From positions 124,001 to 188,000 of the forward strand of contig NZ_JAKILC010000005.1 in assembly GCF_023283845.1 (NCBI RefSeq): a stretch of 64,000 nucleotides of DNA, written 5' to 3'. The position numbers were made by a program, and so were the translations under genes. A model generated the notes under the pieces. That model ran no database searches and had not been told where the DNA came from. It worked only from the letters and a program-made list of their open reading frames with translations. The stretch comes from Shewanella marinintestina (GTDB lineage: Bacteria > Pseudomonadota > Gammaproteobacteria > Enterobacterales > Shewanellaceae). Every line of letters starts with the position of its first letter. Within the stretch, counting starts at the first letter, position 1. This document shows, one piece after another, positions 55,713 through 64,000 of this stretch.

Positions 55713-56284
55713 CGGTACCTCAACGACTAAATACTGCGACTTTTTGTAGCAATGGTGATTTAATTTGTGATTGTTACAGACGAATATTTGCGGTTATAGC
55801 AACTATATTTGCAGATAAGGTCAAATAAGCGTTTAACGGTGTTAATGCTAGATCTGTTGGTGCTTACATTGCCGACTAAACGAGGTAATGCTCTATTTAG
55901 TGAATGAAAGGAACACTGTAAATGTATTGATTATTTTCAGTGTCAGATGCAAATATATTAGCGTTTTAAACAAAATTATCAATCTTAAATCCGCGTTATT
56001 TTTAACCTATTGATGAGCAATTTGTAAGTAAAAGCGTTGGAGAGTTTAAAACGTCGAAGTGAGCCCTGAATCGGTGCTAGAGTTTTTATTCTAATTTTTG
56101 TTCATTAGTTACAACGTATTCAGGTCATATATTTTCTATTTCGAACAGCTTTGTAGCGGTCGAATCTCTCATAGACTGATTCGCTTACATTGCAAAAAAG
56201 TGAGAATCGAAGCTGTGATATTGCAGGTAAAATTTATGTACCAGTATTACGAGATTTTACGTAGCAGAGTTAGACCTATAAAGT
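55713..56284. other. Gene-poor interval
   Basis: About 570 bp of AT-rich sequence upstream of the Bcr/CflA gene. A 62-codon TTG-started frame at 56098-56286 has no ribosome site and an unconvincing composition, so I do not call it. No strong symmetric element was seen. Confidence 0.5.
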
Positions 56285-56317
56285 AAAAAACTCCGCTACG
56301 CTGTAACGGAGTTTTTA
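56285..56317. terminator. Strong terminator downstream of the Ala/Lys-rich protein gene
   Basis: The stem AAAAACTCCG / CGGAGTTTTT is extended by an inner TAC/GTA, with T-runs on both strands. It lies about 60 bp past the minus-strand stop at 56376. Confidence 0.85.
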
Positions 56318-56375
56318 TTGAGTGCTTTTAAATATCATCACATTGGCAAAATGCGATTGATTTTATCTATAAAAA

Positions 56376-56729
56376 TTAAAAGCCGCGTGGCAGTTGGCCT
56401 TTACCTGCAAGCTTTTCACGCCAAAGTTCTTTAGGTGTTTTACCTGCTTGATTACCACTGCTTTTAGCAACAGGAGCAGCTTTCTTAGCTGGCGCCTTTT
56501 TTGCTGCAGGTTTAGCCGCAACCGCTTTTTTCTCAGTTTTAGCTTCAACAGGCGTAGTTTCACCGCCAACTTCCGCTAACATCGCTTCTAAATCACTAAA
56601 GCGTAAAGACTTACCGCCATCGATTTTGTACCAGCTACCTTTCTGTTCAACTTTAACAGCTTGGCCATCACGCGCAGTAAGCGCTGCCTCAAGAGTGCTG
56701 ATAACTTCTTCTTTGGTCAGTTTTGACAT
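56376..56729 (-). CDS. Small protein with an alanine/lysine-rich linker, unknown function
   Basis: A 117-aa protein in three parts. A folded N-terminal part (about 1-55) reads SKLTKEEVISTLEAALTARD and KVEQKGSWYKIDGGKSLRFS. An Ala/Lys/Pro linker (about 60-92: AKPAAKKAPAKKAAPVAK) resembles histone-H1-like bacterial tails. A short C-terminal motif reads GKTPKELWREKLAGKGQLPR. The linker suggests nucleic-acid or ribosome contact, but that is inference. A good AGG site precedes the ATG. It diverges from the Nif3-like gene. Confidence 0.72.
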   Translation of the reverse strand: MSKLTKEEVISTLEAALTARDGQAVKVEQKGSWYKIDGGKSLRFSDLEAMLAEVGGETTPVEAKTEKKAVAAKPAAKKAPAKKAAPVAKSSGNQAGKTPKELWREKLAGKGQLPRGF

Positions 56730-56977
56730 AATAATAACCTGTTTATTTTTGTGTGTACTTAAAGGTTTGAACTGATTTTATCGTTTAATGTACCGTAAAG
56801 TCCAATTTTAGGCGTATTTGACTGTATTTCTATGATGTTTTTAACCTTTTTAAGTAATTTGCGAGGAAAAAAACATCGATTGTTAATAACAGTAGCAAAA
56901 TCCAAAGCTGGTGACTTAACTGTCTATTTACACTAACAATAGGTTAAAATACGTTTTTTGCTATTCTCGGTGGATTT

Positions 56978-57730
56978 ATGACTCGGACCGAATTAGGCCA
57001 ATATTTGGCAAATTTTTTACAACTCTCTAATTTCAAAGACTATGCGCCCAATGGCTTACAAGTTGAAGGTAAGGAAGAAATTAATACCATAGTGACAGGC
57101 GTTACAGCATGTCAGGCATTGATTGATGCTGCCATAGAGTTAAACGCTGACGCAATTTTAGTGCATCATGGCTTTTTCTGGAAAAGTGAGCCTGAAATCA
57201 TTGTTGGTATGAAGCAAAAACGCATTAAGGCTTTATTAGTTAATGATATTAATTTGATGGGTTATCACTTGCCATTAGATGCTCACCCAGTTGTAGGCAA
57301 CAATGCGCAGTTAGCAAAAGTGCTGGATATTGTAGAAGCTGAAGTGATTGAAGGTGTTGCTCAAGGTTTAATTTGGCAAGGTAAACTTGCTCATCCGTTA
57401 AAAGCTAAAGCTTTTAATGAATTTATTTCGCAAAAACTTAATCGAAATTGCCAACATTTAGGTGATGAAAATGCACTGGTCTCGACTGTTGCCTGGTGTA
57501 CTGGTGGCGCACAGGATTATATTGATGTAGCTGCCAGTATGGGAATTGATGCTTTTATCAGTGGTGAAGTGTCTGAGCGTACATATCACTGTGCGGTTGA
57601 GCAGGGGATCCAATATTATGCAGCGGGTCATCACGCCACTGAGCTATATGGTATTCAAGCATTAGGTGAGCACTTGGCTGATAAATTTGGTCTAGAGCAT
57701 CACTTTGTCGACATCGTTAACCCTGTTTAA
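56978..57730 (+). CDS. Nif3-like dinuclear metal-centre protein (YbgI family)
   Basis: A 250-aa protein close to E. coli YbgI in length. Metal ligands are in AILVHHGFFWKSEP (paired His), MGYHLPLDAHPVVGNNAQLA (His, Asp) and AAGHHATELYGIQALGEHL (His, Glu). The FKDYAPNGLQVEG start is typical. The family is often labelled GTP cyclohydrolase I type 2 without firm evidence for that activity here. A terminator follows. It converges with metG. Confidence 0.9.
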   Translation: MTRTELGQYLANFLQLSNFKDYAPNGLQVEGKEEINTIVTGVTACQALIDAAIELNADAILVHHGFFWKSEPEIIVGMKQKRIKALLVNDINLMGYHLPLDAHPVVGNNAQLAKVLDIVEAEVIEGVAQGLIWQGKLAHPLKAKAFNEFISQKLNRNCQHLGDENALVSTVAWCTGGAQDYIDVAASMGIDAFISGEVSERTYHCAVEQGIQYYAAGHHATELYGIQALGEHLADKFGLEHHFVDIVNPV

Positions 57731-57788
57731 TTAGCCACTATGTGACTATGTCGAAGCAATGACCAAAATTAATAATTGTTTCAGTAAT

Positions 57789-57817
57789 AAAAAAGCCGCT
57801 TAAATAGCGGCTTTTTT
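57789..57817. terminator. Bidirectional terminator between the Nif3-like and metG genes
   Basis: The stem AAAAAAGCCGCT (57789-57800) / AGCGGCTTTTTT (57806-57817) with a 5-nt loop lies between convergent genes. Confidence 0.9.
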
Positions 57818-57841
57818 GTTTAATGTATTAAGTAAAAGGGC

Positions 57842-59881
57842 TTACTTCACTTTCATACCTGGCTGAGCACCTTCGTGCGGCTCCATGATCCAAAGATCTT
57901 TACCGCCAGGGCCTGCTGCCAATACCATACCTTCAGATACACCGAAACGCATTTGACGTGGCGCAAGGTTAGCGACCATAACGGTTAGCTTGCCTTCTAG
58001 ATCTTCTGGCGCGTAAGCAGACTTAATACCAGCGAATACTTGCTTAGTTTCGCCGCCTAAATCTAGCTCAAGACGTAATAGCTTGTTGGCTTCTTTAACG
58101 TGTTCAGCTTTGGCGATACGTGCAATGCGCAGATCAATCTTAGCAAAATCATCAAAGCTGATCTCATCGCTAATAGGATCTTGCTCAAGCGGGCTCTTAA
58201 CCTCAGCTTTAACTTCAGGCTCTGCTGTTACTTGCAAGTTTTCTGTTGATGCTTCGATAATGGCTTCAATGCTCTTCATCTCAACACGCTGCATTAATGC
58301 TTTAAACTTAGCTATCTCGTGGCCAGCCAGATCAACGTCTAGGTTGTCCCACTTAAGCTCCATTTGTAAGAAGGCTTCAACATCTTGCGCAAGCTTTGGT
58401 AATACAGGCTTTAGATAAGTCACTAATATACGGAATAAGTTAAGTGCATTACTACAAACCTGATGCGCTTCTTCTTGCTTGTCATCTTCTTTGATTAACT
58501 GCCAAGGCGCCGAATCTGCAACATATGCGTTAGCAATGTCTGCTAGCGTCATAATTTCACGCATAGCTTTGCCGTATTCACGGGTCTCATAGAAGTTAGC
58601 AATGCTTTCTTGTTTCGCTAAGAAGCTTGTTGTCAGGCTAGTGTCGTTAATCTTCGCTAGTTTGCCGTCAAAACGCTTGCTGATAAAGCCTGCTGTGCGT
58701 GATGCCAAGTTGACTAGTTTACCAACTAAATCGGAGTTAACGCGTTGTGCGAAATCTTCAAGGTTTAAATCAAGGTCGTCAATTCTGCTGCTAAGTTTAG
58801 CGGCGTAGTAATAACGAAGATACTCAGGATCTAAGTTATCAAGGTAGGTACGCGCTTTAATAAAGGTGCCTTTAGACTTTGACATCTTAGCGCCATTAAC
58901 AGTGACATAGCCGTGCGCATAAACACTAGTAGGCTTACGTAGACCTGCCCCTTCAAGCATTGCTGGCCAGAACAGACTGTGGAAATAAACAATGTCCTTT
59001 CCGATGAAGTGGTAAACTTCAGCTGTTGAATCTTTGGCCCAGAAATCCTCAAAATTTAGGTCGTCGCGCTTGTCACAAAGGTTTTTAAATGAACCCATGT
59101 AGCCGATAGGGGCGTCTAGCCAAACGTAGAAAAACTTGCCCGGTGCATCTGGAATTTCAAAACCAAAGTAAGGCGCATCACGAGATATATCCCACTGCTG
59201 CAAACCTTGCTCAAACCATTCACCTAGCTTGTTAGCCATTTCTTGTTGTAATGAACCAGAGTTGATCCACTCTTTCAACATGCCTTCAAAAGCTGGCAGA
59301 TCAAAGAAGAAATGCTCAGTATCTTTCATTATTGGCGTAGCACCAGATACGGCAGACTTAGGATTGATCAAATCTGTTGTACTGTACGTCGCGCCGCAGT
59401 TATCACAGTTATCGCCATATTGATCTTCAGACTTACAGCGTGGGCAAGTACCTTTAACAAAACGGTCTGGCAGGAACATTGACTTTTCTGGGTCAAATAG
59501 CTGCGAGATAGTTTTAGTTTTGATATAACCATTGTCGCGCAGCTTGATATAGATGTCGCTAGCAAGTTGACGGTTTTCATCGCTGTGAGTGCTGTGGAAG
59601 TTGTCAAACTGAATATTGAAGTCAGCAAAGTCTTTCTCGTGTTCAGTTTGAACTTGAGCGATCATTTCTTCAGGAGTAATTCCCAACTGCTGTGCTTTAA
59701 GCATGATTGGCGTGCCGTGAGCATCGTCAGCACAGATATAATGACATTCATGTCCACGAAGCTTTTGAAAACGTGACCAGATATCGGTTTGAATATACTC
59801 CAACATATGACCTAAATGGATAGGACCATTTGCATATGGAAGGGCACTTGTGACTAGGATTTTACGTTGTGAATTTGCCAT
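57842..59881 (-). CDS. metG: Methionyl-tRNA synthetase
   Basis: A 679-aa class I synthetase charging initiator and elongator tRNA-Met. The HIGH-type motif is in [15 protein letters not shown], the zinc knuckle is [17 protein letters not shown], and the KMSKS motif lies in [16 protein letters not shown]. The C-terminal EMAPII-like tRNA-binding domain (about 580-679) reads [20 protein letters not shown] and the [10 protein letters not shown] end, as in dimeric bacterial MetG. It is divergent from apbC, an arrangement common in gammaproteobacteria. Confidence 0.96.
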   Translation of the reverse strand: MANSQRKILVTSALPYANGPIHLGHMLEYIQTDIWSRFQKLRGHECHYICADDAHGTPIMLKAQQLGITPEEMIAQVQTEHEKDFADFNIQFDNFHSTHSDENRQLASDIYIKLRDNGYIKTKTISQLFDPEKSMFLPDRFVKGTCPRCKSEDQYGDNCDNCGATYSTTDLINPKSAVSGATPIMKDTEHFFFDLPAFEGMLKEWINSGSLQQEMANKLGEWFEQGLQQWDISRDAPYFGFEIPDAPGKFFYVWLDAPIGYMGSFKNLCDKRDDLNFEDFWAKDSTAEVYHFIGKDIVYFHSLFWPAMLEGAGLRKPTSVYAHGYVTVNGAKMSKSKGTFIKARTYLDNLDPEYLRYYYAAKLSSRIDDLDLNLEDFAQRVNSDLVGKLVNLASRTAGFISKRFDGKLAKINDTSLTTSFLAKQESIANFYETREYGKAMREIMTLADIANAYVADSAPWQLIKEDDKQEEAHQVCSNALNLFRILVTYLKPVLPKLAQDVEAFLQMELKWDNLDVDLAGHEIAKFKALMQRVEMKSIEAIIEASTENLQVTAEPEVKAEVKSPLEQDPISDEISFDDFAKIDLRIARIAKAEHVKEANKLLRLELDLGGETKQVFAGIKSAYAPEDLEGKLTVMVANLAPRQMRFGVSEGMVLAAGPGGKDLWIMEPHEGAQPGMKVK

Positions 59882-60041
59882 CTTTTCTCAAAATCGCTGG
59901 GAACCAAATTGGAATGGCATAGATACTAACCGATCCTATGCATAGTTTCATCAAAAGCTCGCACAAGTGGATTAAATCTAGACTAATGTTTGCCAGAATA
60001 TCTGGTACAATTGCGCAAATCTTATTTAGGGGGTCTGCATT

Positions 60042-61157
60042 TTGTCTTCAACACATCCAAATTATCATCTTGATGATGCTCTACTCAGCCAAGTACTAGC
60101 AATTCTTGATACGTTTCAAGACACGTATCTGAACAAAAGTTTGCTTAGCGCGGGCATGGTTACAAAACTTGCTATCGAAGGCAAGCGACTGCAGCTAGGG
60201 TTATGCTACTCATACCCGTGTCAAACTCAGTATCGCGACATCGTAATGGCAGTGACCAAAGAGCTAGCGGTATTGGATGCGATTGATGAAGTAGAATGTG
60301 AAATCGATTTCCAACCTGAAACAGTATCGGCTATCAGCGCCGTTGAGCCACTGCCAAATATCAAGCAAGTCATTGCAGTTGCTTCAGGTAAAGGTGGTGT
60401 GGGTAAATCTACAACTGCAGTAAACCTAGCGCTAGCATTAGCAGCAGAAGGCGCTAGTGTAGGTATATTAGATGCCGACATTTATGGTCCATCAATCCCT
60501 ATGATGTTGGGTGTTGAAGATTTCAAGCCGGTATCACCAGATGGCAAGATCATGACCTTTGCTCCGGCACATGGTATTGCAGCACAGTCGATAGGCTTTA
60601 TGCTAGATGGCGATCAAGCTGCAGTATGGCGCGGCCCAATGGCGGCAGGTGCGCTAGTACAACTACTTACCGAAACTGATTGGCCAGAACTGGATTACTT
60701 AGTGATTGATATGCCACCAGGAACTGGTGATATCCAGCTTACTTTGTCGCAAAAAGTGCCAGTAAGTGGTGCCGTAATCGTTACAACACCGCAAGATATT
60801 GCGTTGGCTGATGCTAAAAAAGGCGTGAGCATGTTCCAAAAAGTTAACATCCCTGTATTGGGTATTGTTGAAAACATGAGTTTCCACTTATGTCCTGAGT
60901 GTGGTCATAAAGATCATCCATTTGGCGCAGAAGGTGGCCAGAAAATGGCGACTCGCTATAACGTTCCGCTACTTGGGCAATTACCGCTACAGCTTAATAT
61001 CCGTGAAGATGTAGATAAAGGTACACCTACTGTAGTGGCTGACGAATCAAGTCAAGTCGCTGGTATTTATCGTGAAATCGCTAGAAAGGTCGGGGCACAG
61101 CTTGCGTTATGTCAAGCACAGCCTAAAGTATCAATTAGCATGTCTGATGACGAATAA
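60042..61157 (+). CDS. apbC: Iron-sulfur cluster carrier ApbC/Mrp
   Basis: A 371-aa P-loop ATPase that carries Fe-S clusters. A short DUF59-like N-terminal region (about 1-95) precedes the deviant Walker A VIAVASGKGGVGKSTTAVNL, ILDADIYGPSIPMMLG, DYLVIDMPPGTGD and the cluster-binding C-P-E-C in SFHLCPECGHKDHPFG. The start is TTG behind TAGGGGG. It leads an operon with udk 11 bp after its stop. Confidence 0.93.
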   Translation: MSSTHPNYHLDDALLSQVLAILDTFQDTYLNKSLLSAGMVTKLAIEGKRLQLGLCYSYPCQTQYRDIVMAVTKELAVLDAIDEVECEIDFQPETVSAISAVEPLPNIKQVIAVASGKGGVGKSTTAVNLALALAAEGASVGILDADIYGPSIPMMLGVEDFKPVSPDGKIMTFAPAHGIAAQSIGFMLDGDQAAVWRGPMAAGALVQLLTETDWPELDYLVIDMPPGTGDIQLTLSQKVPVSGAVIVTTPQDIALADAKKGVSMFQKVNIPVLGIVENMSFHLCPECGHKDHPFGAEGGQKMATRYNVPLLGQLPLQLNIREDVDKGTPTVVADESSQVAGIYREIARKVGAQLALCQAQPKVSISMSDDE

Positions 61158-61168
61158 GGTCTATTTAA

Positions 61169-61807
61169 ATGAATTCTAAAGATTGTGTTGTAATTGGTAT
61201 TGCTGGCGCATCAGCATCGGGTAAAAGTTTAATCGCAAAAACGATTTATGAAGAGCTTTGCCGTGATTTAGGTACAGACCAAATCGGCGTGATTGCAGAA
61301 GATGCTTATTACCGTGACCAAGGTCATTTGTCTATGGACCAGCGTGTACTTACAAATTACGACCATCCAAAGGCTTTGGACCACGAGTTATTGTGCAGCC
61401 ACCTACGTGAGTTAAAAGCCGGCAATGCAGTTGATGTGCCTGTATATAGTTATAACGAACATACCCGTACTGATCAGAAAGTAACACTAACTCCTAAGAA
61501 AGTGATTATTTTAGAAGGGATCTTGCTACTGACAGATCCAGCTCTTCGTAAAGAGATGGATGCGTCAGTATTTATGGATACTCCGCTAGATATCTGCTTT
61601 ATGCGTCGTTTATCTCGCGATGTAGCTGAGCGCGGCAGAACAATGGAATCAGTGATGGTGCAGTATACCGAGACTGTACGCCCTATGTTCCTTCAGTTCA
61701 TTGAGCCATCTAAACAATACGCTGATATCATCGTGCCACGCGGTGGCAAAAACCGTATTGCTACAGATATCTTGAAAGCACGTATTCAGCATTTATTAGC
61801 GAAATAG
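61169..61807 (+). CDS. udk: Uridine kinase
   Basis: A 212-aa kinase phosphorylating uridine and cytidine in pyrimidine salvage. The P-loop is [17 protein letters not shown], slightly different from the common [45 protein letters not shown] and the [21 protein letters not shown] lid are the usual signatures. It is second in the apbC operon, with 11 bp upstream and 9 bp downstream spacing. Confidence 0.94.
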   Translation: MNSKDCVVIGIAGASASGKSLIAKTIYEELCRDLGTDQIGVIAEDAYYRDQGHLSMDQRVLTNYDHPKALDHELLCSHLRELKAGNAVDVPVYSYNEHTRTDQKVTLTPKKVIILEGILLLTDPALRKEMDASVFMDTPLDICFMRRLSRDVAERGRTMESVMVQYTETVRPMFLQFIEPSKQYADIIVPRGGKNRIATDILKARIQHLLAK

Positions 61808-61816
61808 CGCTATTAA

Positions 61817-62197
61817 ATGAGGCATAGGGGACAAACTGCAATTAAGGGGTTAGGGAATACAGTTATTGCTGGCAGCTTTCATGGAGTCGCGGCTATTCAG
61901 GCGCCTTGGCTAAAACCTAAGCTGGCATGTGATAAAGCTGTTGACGCTGGATTGACTCAATTATGTCAGATTGCTAATTTGTTATTTCAAGCTAGTGTTC
62001 CTTATATTTATTCGAGCTCTTTAATTGATGTAAGACCCTGTGAGCTAATCACAGCCATTCGCCAAATGAATGCTGCTGAACAAAAGCATTCATTTGCGGA
62101 TTTTGAGCCACTCAGACTTGCTATTGTGCTAAATTATGTGGCATTACCCGTTGATATCGTGCGTTGGCGAGATAGCCTATTCAGCAAGGAGCATTAA
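61817..62197 (+). CDS. Hypothetical protein between udk and pabC
   Basis: A 126-aa soluble protein in the middle of the operon. Its stop overlaps the pabC start (TAATG), so translation is coupled. The sequence has an N-terminal GLGNTVIAGSFHGVAAIQAP, then a helical middle and EPLRLAIVLNYVALPVDIVR near the end. I recognise no domain. Tight packing suggests it is real and lineage-specific. The ATG has only a weak ribosome site, so the start could be slightly off. Confidence 0.7.
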   Translation: MRHRGQTAIKGLGNTVIAGSFHGVAAIQAPWLKPKLACDKAVDAGLTQLCQIANLLFQASVPYIYSSSLIDVRPCELITAIRQMNAAEQKHSFADFEPLRLAIVLNYVALPVDIVRWRDSLFSKEH

Positions 62198-63096
62198 TGG
62201 CGCAAGTTTGGGTAAATGGAGAAATCGATATAGGCGTCAGCCCTTTAGATAGAGGGCTAGCCTATGGCGACGGTTTATTCGCAACGATGCGTGTAAACCA
62301 AGGTCATATTTTATTTCTTGATGAACATATGGAGCGTCTTACTCAAGGCGCTTTTCGTTTAGGTTTTAGCTGGACACCTTCTGCTGCTCTTTACTCGCAT
62401 TTAACCTCTTTAGCCCAGGCTAATCCACAGTCTTGCATTAAGTTAATCTTGTCGCGAGGTGTTGGAGGCAGAGGCTATGGTGTCGAGCTTAATCGAGTTA
62501 ACCAAGCCTTTACTCAGTATGATTTATCTAATGCAGAAAAATCAGACTCTAAGCATGAAACTGCAAGCAATAACTCACTGGATGTCACTGAAGTTATTTC
62601 ATTAAGTGTATTACCTGAACACTACCAAACTTGGCAACAACAAGGCATTTGTCTTGCGCGTTCTGAAGTCCTATTAGGTAAACAGCCAAAACTTGCAGGT
62701 ATAAAGCACTGTAATCGATTAGAACAAGTATTAATTAAGTCGGCCGTACTACCCCATGGTTACCAGGATTGGTTGGTGCTTGATTCAAGTAACAATATGA
62801 TTGAATCATCGATGGCAAATATCTTTTTTGTTATCGAGGATAAGATTGTGACACCAAGAATAAGCCATGCAGGTGTGGCTGGTATGATGCGTGAACAATT
62901 GATTTATCAACTTTTAAGCAGAGGTTTTAAGGTAGAAATAACAGATATTGATTACGATAAGTTAAGCTCGGTGAAGCATGCATTTATCAGTAACAGTCTT
63001 TTTGGATTAGTTGATGTAGTCGCTATCGATAGATTTACCTTCGAACGTGCGGTTTGGACATCAAGTTTAAGAGAACAGCTCAGTCTGATATTATGA
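62197..63096 (+). CDS. pabC: Aminodeoxychorismate lyase
   Basis: A 299-aa PLP fold-type IV enzyme releasing p-aminobenzoate for folate synthesis. It starts DIGVSPLDRGLAYGDGLFAT, with ILSRGVGGRGYG, the Schiff-base Lys region LAGIKHCNRLEQVLIK, and NMIESSMANIFFVIEDKIVT near the C-terminus. A region at about 108-128 (SNAEKSDSKHETASNNSLDV) looks like a lineage-specific insertion. Its ATG overlaps the preceding stop and its stop overlaps the mltG start (ATGA), so three genes are coupled. Confidence 0.93.
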   Translation: MAQVWVNGEIDIGVSPLDRGLAYGDGLFATMRVNQGHILFLDEHMERLTQGAFRLGFSWTPSAALYSHLTSLAQANPQSCIKLILSRGVGGRGYGVELNRVNQAFTQYDLSNAEKSDSKHETASNNSLDVTEVISLSVLPEHYQTWQQQGICLARSEVLLGKQPKLAGIKHCNRLEQVLIKSAVLPHGYQDWLVLDSSNNMIESSMANIFFVIEDKIVTPRISHAGVAGMMREQLIYQLLSRGFKVEITDIDYDKLSSVKHAFISNSLFGLVDVVAIDRFTFERAVWTSSLREQLSLIL

Positions 63097-64000
63097 AAAA
63101 AATTATAATAAGCCTATTTGCAAGTCTATTTACCTTATTAACCATTGGCGCAATGTCGCTTTATTGGGGTTATCAAATGCTGTTGGATTATGGTCAGCAG
63201 CCAATCAATGTGACCGAAGCACAAGAGCTAACCGTTAAACGAGGAACGACATTTAATCAGTTTATTTCTGTTTTAGAATCTACCGATCTCATTAAAGACG
63301 GTTGGAAACTAAAGTGGTTGGTTCGTTTAAAGCCTGAACTTGCCCATATCCGTTCCGGTTTATATGAGATTACACCGAGCGATAACATTGACAGCCTTTT
63401 AGCTAAAATCGTCGGCGGTAAAGAGAAATCGTTTGGCGTCACACTGCTAGAAGGCCAGACCGTCAAGGAGTGGCGCCAGGTATTAGCGACGCAAGATAAG
63501 CTGGTTATGCAAGCAGACGTGTTTCAACAAATCTTGCTAGATAATGGCGATGACAGTGGCTTGCCAGAAGGCAAGTTTTTTCCTGACACTTATCATTACC
63601 CAGCTGGTAGCAGCGAAAAAGCGCTGCTGAATAAAAGCTATCTAAAAATGCAGCAGGAACTTGAGCAAGCATGGCAAGGGCGTCAAGCTAACTTACCGTT
63701 AAAGTCTGCCTATGAGTTGCTTATCTTAGCGTCCATTATTGAGAAAGAGACCGGTAAAGCGAGCGAGCGTCCATGGATTGCTGCTGTCTTTGTTAATCGT
63801 TTGCGTAAAGGCATGCGTCTGCAAACTGATCCCACGGTAATTTACGGCATGGGTGACAGGTATAACGGCAATATTACTCGTAAAGATCTGCGTGAAACGA
63901 CCGCATTTAATACTTACAGAATTAATGGTCTACCACCAACACCTATAGCAGCGCCAAGCTTAGCGGCAATAAAAGCTGCCGCGCATCCTGCCGATGTTGA
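63093..64000 (+). CDS. mltG: Endolytic murein transglycosylase MltG (5' part; 3' end outside window)
   Basis: The first 302 codons of MltG (YceG-like), which cuts nascent glycan strands at the inner membrane. One N-terminal transmembrane segment (IIISLFASLFTLLTIGAMSL) is followed by a LysM-like region and the catalytic domain, with LPEGKFFPDTYHYPAG and the catalytic Glu in LLILASIIEKETGKASER. RLQTDPTVIYGMG and YNTYRINGLPPTPIA-type residues (NTYRINGLPPTPIAAPSLAA) follow. The ATG overlaps the pabC stop. The usual next genes are tmk and holB. Confidence 0.94.
   Translation, partial: MKKIIISLFASLFTLLTIGAMSLYWGYQMLLDYGQQPINVTEAQELTVKRGTTFNQFISVLESTDLIKDGWKLKWLVRLKPELAHIRSGLYEITPSDNIDSLLAKIVGGKEKSFGVTLLEGQTVKEWRQVLATQDKLVMQADVFQQILLDNGDDSGLPEGKFFPDTYHYPAGSSEKALLNKSYLKMQQELEQAWQGRQANLPLKSAYELLILASIIEKETGKASERPWIAAVFVNRLRKGMRLQTDPTVIYGMGDRYNGNITRKDLRETTAFNTYRINGLPPTPIAAPSLAAIKAAAHPADV

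Noticed and set aside
56098..56286. 62-codon plus-strand frame ending at a terminator
   Set aside because: TTG start without ribosome site, odd composition, and the terminator is explained by the minus-strand gene at 56376.
1..64000. CRISPR arrays, prophage, insertion sequences or a defence island
   Set aside because: No spaced direct repeats, transposase, integrase or phage structural genes were seen; the WYL regulator alone is not enough.

Overview
This window looks like a stretch of chromosome from a low-GC marine gammaproteobacterium, most likely a cold-water Shewanella. That is an inference from protein content and gene order: hmgA-hpd with a divergent LysR gene, ilvI-ilvH beside bcr, metG divergent from apbC-udk-pabC-mltG, a ChrR-type ECF sigma/anti-sigma pair, di-haem CcpA, CheV and a DUF3389 protein. 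I see no rRNA or tRNA genes, integrase, transposase, phage genes or CRISPR array. The region is core-like, with small lineage-specific genes and at least one decayed gene.

Layout. 1-8.7 kb: 5' part of a large YdbH-like envelope protein (minus strand), a small membrane protein, a hexose-6-phosphate mutarotase, an acyl-CoA dehydrogenase, a YjjG-type nucleotidase, a DUF938 methyltransferase and three small genes of unknown role. 8.9-14.9 kb: divergent M3 and M20 peptidases, then a PAS-containing chemoreceptor. 14.9-18.5 kb: a Fur-box-controlled TonB-dependent receptor next to an SrpA-type periplasmic catalase-like haem protein. 19-26.7 kb: a radical SAM protein with an unusual cysteine spacing, nucleoside hydrolase, gamma-glutamyltranspeptidase, a DUF482 acyltransferase, a lipoprotein and a LysE exporter. 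26.8-30.2 kb: tyrosine catabolism (hmgA, hpd) and a divergent LysR gene with a candidate operator. 30.3-38.9 kb: small hypotheticals, cytochrome c peroxidase, PGPGW, solute-binding, YccF and PLP-enzyme genes, a structured non-coding stretch, two very short genes and an MscS channel. 39-46.9 kb: the ECF sigma/ChrR pair with a recognisable self-type promoter, a LON-domain protein, CheV, an MltB-type transglycosylase, a WYL regulator, a SlyD-like isomerase and DUF3389. 47.1-47.9 kb: a degraded glutathionyl-hydroquinone reductase gene. 48-51.7 kb: an esterase, a UshA-like lipoprotein and an Hsp20 gene behind a sigma-32 promoter and a ROSE-like RNA thermometer leader. 51.8-55.7 kb: ilvI-ilvH and a Bcr/CflA exporter. 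56.4-64 kb: an Ala/Lys-rich small protein, Nif3-like protein, metG, and the apbC-udk-hypothetical-pabC-mltG operon running off the end.

I found no convincing new multi-gene system. The most informative signals are regulatory: the Hsp20 leader, the ECF promoter, the Fur palindrome and the LysR inverted repeat. After these come the reductase pseudogene, the structured stretch at 36.45-36.59 kb with its neighbouring short genes, and the CX4CX2C radical SAM protein. Many genes start with GTG or TTG, and several starts were moved here on the basis of ribosome binding sites.
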